From Holothuria scabra (lineage: Eukaryota > Echinodermata > Holothuroidea > Aspidochirotida > Holothuriidae), in NCBI GenBank assembly GCA_037179385.1, contig CM074200.1:33545884-33609883 (forward strand): 64,000 nt of DNA, read 5' to 3'. The notes beneath the pieces are model-generated. The model was not told the DNA's origin. It did no database searches and saw only the letters and a list, made by a program, of their open reading frames with translations. Numbering within the stretch: position 1 is the stretch's first letter; the number at the start of each line of letters is the position of its first letter. Positions 58,784-64,000 of this stretch are shown here, one piece after another. Both the position numbers and the translations under genes were made by a program.

Positions 58784-58849
58784 TCATATTGGTTTTTCTT
58801 CCTTCCATGCTGTGTAGCAGACGACGAATGTCATAATAACAGTAATTAT
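58784..58849 (-). CDS. Tetraspanin B last exon (TM4 end, tail, stop)
   Basis: 21 codons plus TGA follow a TTCACACACAG acceptor: IITVIMTFVVCYTAWKEEKP and a final Ile. Its identity was fixed by the same length and EEKPI end as tetraspanin A exon 8. It is too short to be found by length alone. Confidence 0.82.
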   Translation of the reverse strand: MITVIMTFVVCYTAWKEEKPI

Positions 58850-61800
58850 CTGTGTGTGAAGAATAATAACATAAACAATGTAGAATAACAACAAAAAACG
58901 AGTATTTTAATGACTTAGAGGTACAGTCATTTGGCACTTAAACTACAATTTAATAACCTAGTTAACAAAATGAGTGCCGTCTGGGTAGATCCCAGCCAAC
59001 CAGAAAAGTTTTATATCACCCTAACCAATAAATGAGTAGTATGTTTCTCTGTGTCTAAGAGTATGGTGGAGGAAAGGAGCTGTAAAGTTGAGAAGTTAGA
59101 AATATAGGAGGATTCATTCAAGATCTAGACTTCAGAGAGAGAGAGAGAGAAGAAGCAAATGGACTAAGTACTTATAATTACCGTCGATAACTTCTGGCGA
59201 TTTGGGGCTATTTTCAGGAGGGAAAGACTGGTCAATTTTAGAGGGGAGAAATCTTTGGTGAGCATATTTTCATTTTAGTACACCAGGAGAATATGGGACA
59301 GGGACAAACATGTCTTACTCTGGCCTTGTTAGATTGAATTTTATAGCTCTTACTTAGGGACGGATTTGTGAAACTTAGCATAGCAGGGCAATGCTCAGTT
59401 TTGTCACTTTAAAAGTGGGACTATCATCTTTGGGAAATTAGGCTAAATTAGAGTCCAGAACCACTCCCATACTTTCGTGATGGGGAAGGTTTTAATGTAT
59501 GGCGATTAGAAAAATCATGAGTTTATCTGAAACTCTAAGGATGTAATTGGGGATGTAATTTGCAGGCAACAGAGCGAAGGGAACTAGGTTTACTGGGTTT
59601 TCTGTAATCAAGAAGAGGTTTTGTGAGATCGTTTTAGGTTGTTCATGTATCCAGAAGAAGAAGCTTGTGAAGGTTTTGATTCTTAAACGCCACTAGAATA
59701 AAAGAAGTGGTACCTTAAAATACCTGTTCTCTGTTTTTTTAGTCACAATGTGCCATGTTAAGTTTTAGTTTTGGCAGCTGTAAGGGGTCACCAGGATACC
59801 TCCACACTCCACCATAACTCCACTACCCCTACCCCAGGGCTTGCCCAGAAGTTCTTGCATCCCCTACATTCGTCGACAGCGGAAGGAAGACTTGGGGACC
59901 GGCGACGCAACAATATGTTTCTATACCATAACAAACTCCTGGCGCATTTTCAACAGATTCCAGTTCAGTATACCACTCACCCAGTTCGGGTTAATTAATC
60001 ATTCTGGAACGCATATTCAAATTGACGAAAACCATTTGGTTAAGCACAGCAGTTTATTGCATATCCCAGGGAGGAAGGAAGCAGGTTATTATGTAAATGA
60101 AGATTATGTACAGTATGTGCGAAATAGGTGCGTATTGAGAACTTGCTTTGAAGGTTACTAAAGGAATTTTCTCTTACCTCGACTGAAACTGATGAGAACA
60201 TGACCACTCCAAATATCTCTACTCTTCCAAAAAGTTTATCTGAGCACCCATCGACCTGGAAGAGTGAAATATCACTGACGTCAGAAAACACCAAATTGCT
60301 CAACAAAAGAAGATAGATACTTTATAAGGTCAAAAAAAATATTATTTTAAAAACTGTTAGAGGTCACATGGTAAACGGCATAATGATTTCAAAGCGGGTA
60401 AGAAGCAAAAGGAAATAAGGAACAAACAATTTTCGGGCGTAGCGCGAAACCGAGAGCAAAGAATTCATTTGTTTGGGGTCCCGAGTGGCCCTTCATAGGT
60501 CCAGTGGCCCGTTCCACAAAGAGTTATGCACGATCTTAAGTTTGATTTACTGTTGACTTTAGTATGGGGAATCAAACTTAAGATTGTGCGTAACTCTTTG
60601 TGGAATGGGCCCAAGGTGAGGTCCAAGGGCGATGCTTCGGCCCGGGAACGGGGAAGGAAGCTCTAAGGTTTTAGCACATCTTCCTTAATCTATGCATGGC
60701 ATATCCTTCTTACTCCTTGGCACTTAGCAAAGTGGATCATGCCGGGATGGTTCCAAAGTGTTAAATCCCCACTTTCATGTCCCAGGCTACACAAGTAAAA
60801 TGATCAAAAATGGAAGAGATTATGGCTATAAACTATAAACTGGAGGCCTAAAAGCCATTTTCCCCAAGTGTAGGGGACACCCTCTCTGTCATGGATCAGT
60901 ACCCCACCTCCCCCCTAAAGTCACAATCCACATCCACTCCCATGATGAAGTTCAGTCTATGCGCTTTTTTGTAACGGCATCATAACTTTTGGCATTCGCT
61001 TTTTCTCTTTCCTTCAAGTCAGCTCATCGAGTCTTAATATTTATTCTATGAGTCAAACAAAGTTCATAAAAATCATAAACCAACTTCTCCCACCCCGTAA
61101 AATCATCAAGGTAACCCATTGTATTACCGCTAATAATCTACATTATTTTAAGAAAAAACCTCATGTCATAAATGTTTAATACATGCTTTACGTACATTCA
61201 ACACCTTGGTTGCTTCTGCACTACTTTCTGCATTAACACCTTGTTTCATCCACGTTAGGCACTCAACCTTATTGACGTAATTATACATACTCTCGTCGGG
61301 TTCACCCGCCACGGCAAAACGTGCCGCCGACATTTTATTATAGACCTTCAAAGAGAGAAGACGAATATAATTTGTGATAGTATGGTAATTCAATTTTATG
61401 GTAGGTCAAGGTATCATGATACCCCAGTGTTTAAGTTATTATCACTGTCACATTTAACTTAAGCAAATTTTAACTGTTACAATCGATAAAACGGTTACCA
61501 TGAATGATAAAATTACAGTGATGTTGTCTAATGTGACGATGGTATTGACTTGAAGAATTTTTACAATTAAGACAAACCAACAAACAATATAATATATTAC
61601 AAGAATTAATATTTGTTGTAGACTTGGGTACGATTGCTCCAAGGTTAGTCGAGCAGAGGAGGCTTTTCCCTAAAGAGTGTCATTTGCGCCATTATTTTCT
61701 ATCCTTGATACCATCACAGGACATATCCCAAACAGTAAATAAGATATAAAACCGCAGTTATGAAAACAAAGCAAACTGATAAGATTAGTTCAATTCAGAG

Positions 61801-62637
61801 TCGGAACTGCACACTTTAAGGGAGCGTGACATGTCAGCAAAAGCCATGACTTTATTTGGCAGTTAAGGGGTAAGGTTTGTAACAAAGAGAAAATTTTCTT
61901 AGCATTATGTAAATATCTCCTACGGTTCCCAAGATACCCATTTCCAAAGTTTGAATGTTTTTAAAGCAACTTGTTTCCTATGCAACAAAAAGAAGAAGAA
62001 TGATTTAAAGTGTTAAACCGTGTTGGCATTTGTTTTGTTAAACAATTAATTATCAGTTTGAAATCATCAGACAGTTAATTGTTTGGTAATTGTTACTGAT
62101 TATTTCCAAGGATACAAATTATCATTCTCAAAATAAAACCCTCATTACATACTAATGTTACCACTGTCCTTGAAACGAACATTGCAAAACAAAGGATAGC
62201 AGTAGGCATATGCGGCATTGTTCCTCCTAAGACGTCACAAAATTTGCAAAGTGAGCTCCAAAAATGCATGCAAGTGCAAATCACAAAGTACCCCGTACAA
62301 TGATCAGTTTTAGACGAATTTTGATGCGAATTGCGACAATTTTCTTGATTTTTTCATGGCAAGTACCCACCTTTGTCATTTTTACAGCAAACCTTTGAGG
62401 CAACCAGATTACATGACCTGCATTCAATTTTCCTATGAAGCCAATCAGTTCCACAAACTAGCACTAACACTGGTAAGAACACCACCACTTTATGTACACC
62501 TCTCGGCGAAAGCTCTTACACCCTTGCTATAAGTAACATGTGTAATTTATACATACCACGCAACATGAGGCGTACACGTCTTCAGAAGCATTCATTTTGT
62601 TGTAGTCTTCAAAGCTACTAACTCCACAACATTCGAC
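58784..62637 (-). CDS. Tetraspanin B, 3' part (four exons)
   Basis: Exons join(62637-62557, 61345-61196, 60255-60178, 58849-58784) give 124 codons plus stop, covering most of the large loop, TM4 and tail. All introns seen are phase 0 with GT-AG borders. Loop cysteines: VECCGV, SCC, VEC and DGC, six as in tetraspanin A. The TM4 exon and the final exon have exactly the lengths of those in tetraspanin A (78 and 66 nt), and both proteins end EEKPI. TM1-TM3 and the loop start lie right of the window; none was found between 62638 and 64000. Same strand, structure and adjacency mark it as a tandem duplicate, though loop identity is low. TM4 here contains Ser and Glu (VEIFGVVMFSSVSVE), less hydrophobic than in A. 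Confidence 0.88.
58850..60177. other. Last intron of tetraspanin B
   Basis: It contains a short (GA)n tract at about 59131-59150. The plus-strand frames at 59771-60161 show no domain and overlap nothing conserved. Confidence 0.5.
60178..60255 (-). CDS. Tetraspanin B TM4 exon
   Basis: 26 codons, acceptor TCTTCCAG, donor GTAAGA. VDGCSDKLFGRVEIFG aligns with DIGCVDKVFETIEMLA of tetraspanin A; the GC closes the large loop. Confidence 0.9.
60506..60611. mobile_element. 106-bp foldback MITE, copy 2 (opposite orientation)
   Basis: Same length and arms as the copies at 28928 and 62771, with the loop reversed. Flanks CCAGT and CAAGG each differ by one base from CCAGG, the complement of the CCTGG flanks of the others. 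It lies in an intron of tetraspanin B. Confidence 0.85.
60612..61195. other. Intron sequence of tetraspanin B
   Basis: Nothing recognised beyond the foldback element to its left. Confidence 0.45.
61196..61345 (-). CDS. Tetraspanin B large-loop exon (variable part)
   Basis: 50 codons, acceptor TTTGAAG, donor GTACGT. It contains a single Cys (KVECLTWMKQG), matching KMCMREF of tetraspanin A exon 6, and starts V-x-N-K in both. Confidence 0.85.
61346..62556. other. Intron of tetraspanin B
   Basis: AT-rich with no exon or recognised repeat. Confidence 0.45.
62557..62637 (-). CDS. Tetraspanin B CCG exon
   Basis: 27 codons, acceptor TTTACAG, donor GTATGT. VECCGVSSFEDYN ... YASCCV holds the CCG motif and second Cys pair; one sequon (NAS). 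It is three codons shorter than in tetraspanin A. Confidence 0.92.
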
Positions 62638-62770
62638 CTGTAAAGCATTTAAAGATAGTGCTAAAACATCCCTTTAGATTTTATAATCCAGTCGTTTTAT
62701 TCACCCAGCATGTTCTAGGGAACCAAATTAAACAGTACTTCCATGGTCTGATCATGGAAGTACTACCTGG

Positions 62771-62876
62771 AGGCCGTTCCACAAAGAGTTACGCACAATC
62801 TTAAGTTTGATTCACCATACTTAAGCCAACAGTAAATCAAACTTAAGATCGCGCGTAACTCTTTGTGGAACGGGCC
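62771..62876. mobile_element. 106-bp foldback MITE, copy 3
   Basis: Same orientation as the copy at 28928, with CCTGG on both sides (62766-62770 and 62877-62881). Arms differ from copy 1 at a few bases only. It lies in the tetraspanin B intron upstream of the CCG exon. Confidence 0.9.
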
Positions 62877-62881
62877 CCTGG

Positions 62882-64000
62882 TCTGACGCAGTTTACCCGA
62901 TCATACACAGTACCGAAGTGTGGACCGCGAGTTAGAATCTTAGTACTTACACAGGGTTATCCATTCACTTTGAAATTTTGACGAACGGGTATGGAGGGCG
63001 TTTTTACCATGCTGGGACAGACTGAGAGGGGATTAATGATTTTCTGTCTTCTCCAATTCACACACATTCCAATGCTCATAAATGACTATTTAATTCCCAT
63101 GATTCATATTTTCAATATGGTCGTCAAGAGAAAGGGTGATGCAGTCTCCCTAAATAGATTTAGCGTGACCACGCGTCATCCTAAATGCTAATTCATGAGT
63201 GTTTCTCAATGTGGTGATATTTGTTTCCGAAACGTTAGGTGACAACGACTTCTTGCTTTTCCATTTCTTTGCACCATATATATTCAACGCCCCATTTTGT
63301 AAACACGTTTAAAATTCTGAACATGATTATCTATTTAAAAACTAAATATTAAGCAATTTTAATTTTTTTTAAAGCAAGATGTTAAGACTGACGAGTGTGC
63401 TTATAAACTTAACGTATCGTTCAATTCCCAAACACCTACTTTGAGTGTACATCAGGTTGTGGTGGCTGCATATCCCTTTTAATTCTTTGAAGTTTTTTTA
63501 CGGGATATTTAGTTACCAAGCAAGTGCATACGTCCCCCCCCCCCCCCAAAAAAAAAAAAAAAACCTTATTTTCAACCCCGCCTCTTATTTCTCTAACAAC
63601 CTTTCATTAGTTAGGGACCTGAATATTTCAAATTCAGTGTAAACAATTAGTTAATCATAAAGCTCGGGGTGGAGGGGGGTAAAAAAGAGTTCCGGTTGAT
63701 GTCCTGTAAACATGATGAAATATGCTTATAACCACTAGTCATTTCAATGACGGTGTGAATTTATACAGTATCTTTACTTCTTATATGGAAGATGGAAAGT
63801 TCTTCTGAATTCAGTCAAGTGGTAAATATGATCTGATAAAATAGCCCGAAAAATGCAAAAGTGAAATTCTTTCTCAGGAAATTTAACTCATCACTTTCCC
63901 TAAAAGTTCAGTAAGGTAAATCTTCTCAAGTATGGCTGGACGTGACATTGGACTATTTTGAGTAAACATGCTTCTACTAAAGATAAAGGTGAAAGATGAA
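62882..64000. other. Intron of tetraspanin B to the window edge
   Basis: I searched the minus strand for the loop-start exon (W-D-x-L-Q type, phase 0) and found none. A possible donor at 62951 has no open phase-0 frame behind it. C14 followed by an A-run lies at 63534-63562. Confidence 0.5.

Noticed and set aside
59131..59150. GA tract as a promoter element
   Set aside because: It lies inside the last intron of tetraspanin B with no nearby start; a plain microsatellite is enough.
62900..62960. Possible further tetraspanin B exon ending at a GTAAGT-like donor near 62951
   Set aside because: The phase-0 frame required by the gene has a stop, and the expected W-D-x-L-Q helix is absent.

Overview
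This is an intron-rich, AT-rich animal genome segment, not a bacterial or viral one. Coding sequence is split into short exons with GT-AG borders. The space between is packed with non-LTR retrotransposons, small inverted-repeat DNA transposons, minisatellites and long poly-C/poly-G runs. Metazoan tetraspanin and thioredoxin-domain genes together with Tx1/L1, CR1/jockey, hAT-like and piggyBac-like relics suggest a marine invertebrate, possibly a deuterostome such as an echinoderm. That placement is inference; no sequence here proves a species.

Three host genes are supported, all on the minus strand. At the left edge lie the first three coding exons (539-2838) of a TXNDC9-type thioredoxin-domain protein; the rest lies left of base 1. 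A complete eight-exon tetraspanin of 277 codons (tetraspanin A) runs from the ATG at 37404 to the stop at 22047. A second, closely related tetraspanin (tetraspanin B) enters from the right edge and ends at 58784, with its last four coding exons present. The two tetraspanins share orientation, phase-0 introns, two last exons of identical length and the same C-terminal pentapeptide, so they are tandem duplicates. I joined their exons by eye from splice sites and family motifs.

The rest is mobile DNA. At 6045-14368 a Tx1/L1-like LINE relic was split by a second, almost full-length LINE of the same clade (7775-13758) with a visible target-site duplication. To its right is a 1,348-bp TA-flanked inverted-repeat element. 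A CR1-like fragment has broken a ~110-bp tandem repeat at 4172-5470. Most introns of tetraspanin A carry an identifiable insertion: jockey/CR1-type LINEs in the two introns at 22842-26129 and 28392-31327, hAT-like MITEs at 26614 and 32451, a piggyBac-like MITE at 33829 and a tRNA-derived SINE-like sequence at 34625. A 106-bp foldback element occurs three times, always in a tetraspanin intron and always at a CCTGG-type site.

The ~21 kb between the two tetraspanins (37433-58783) has no gene I can support. It holds a 2.4-kb non-autonomous hAT-like element (39969-42336), a composite repeat (46327-47440), a ~1-kb inverted-terminus element (52471-53503) and a GC-rich minisatellite (54486-54605). 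No CRISPR, rRNA or convincing functional tRNA gene was seen.
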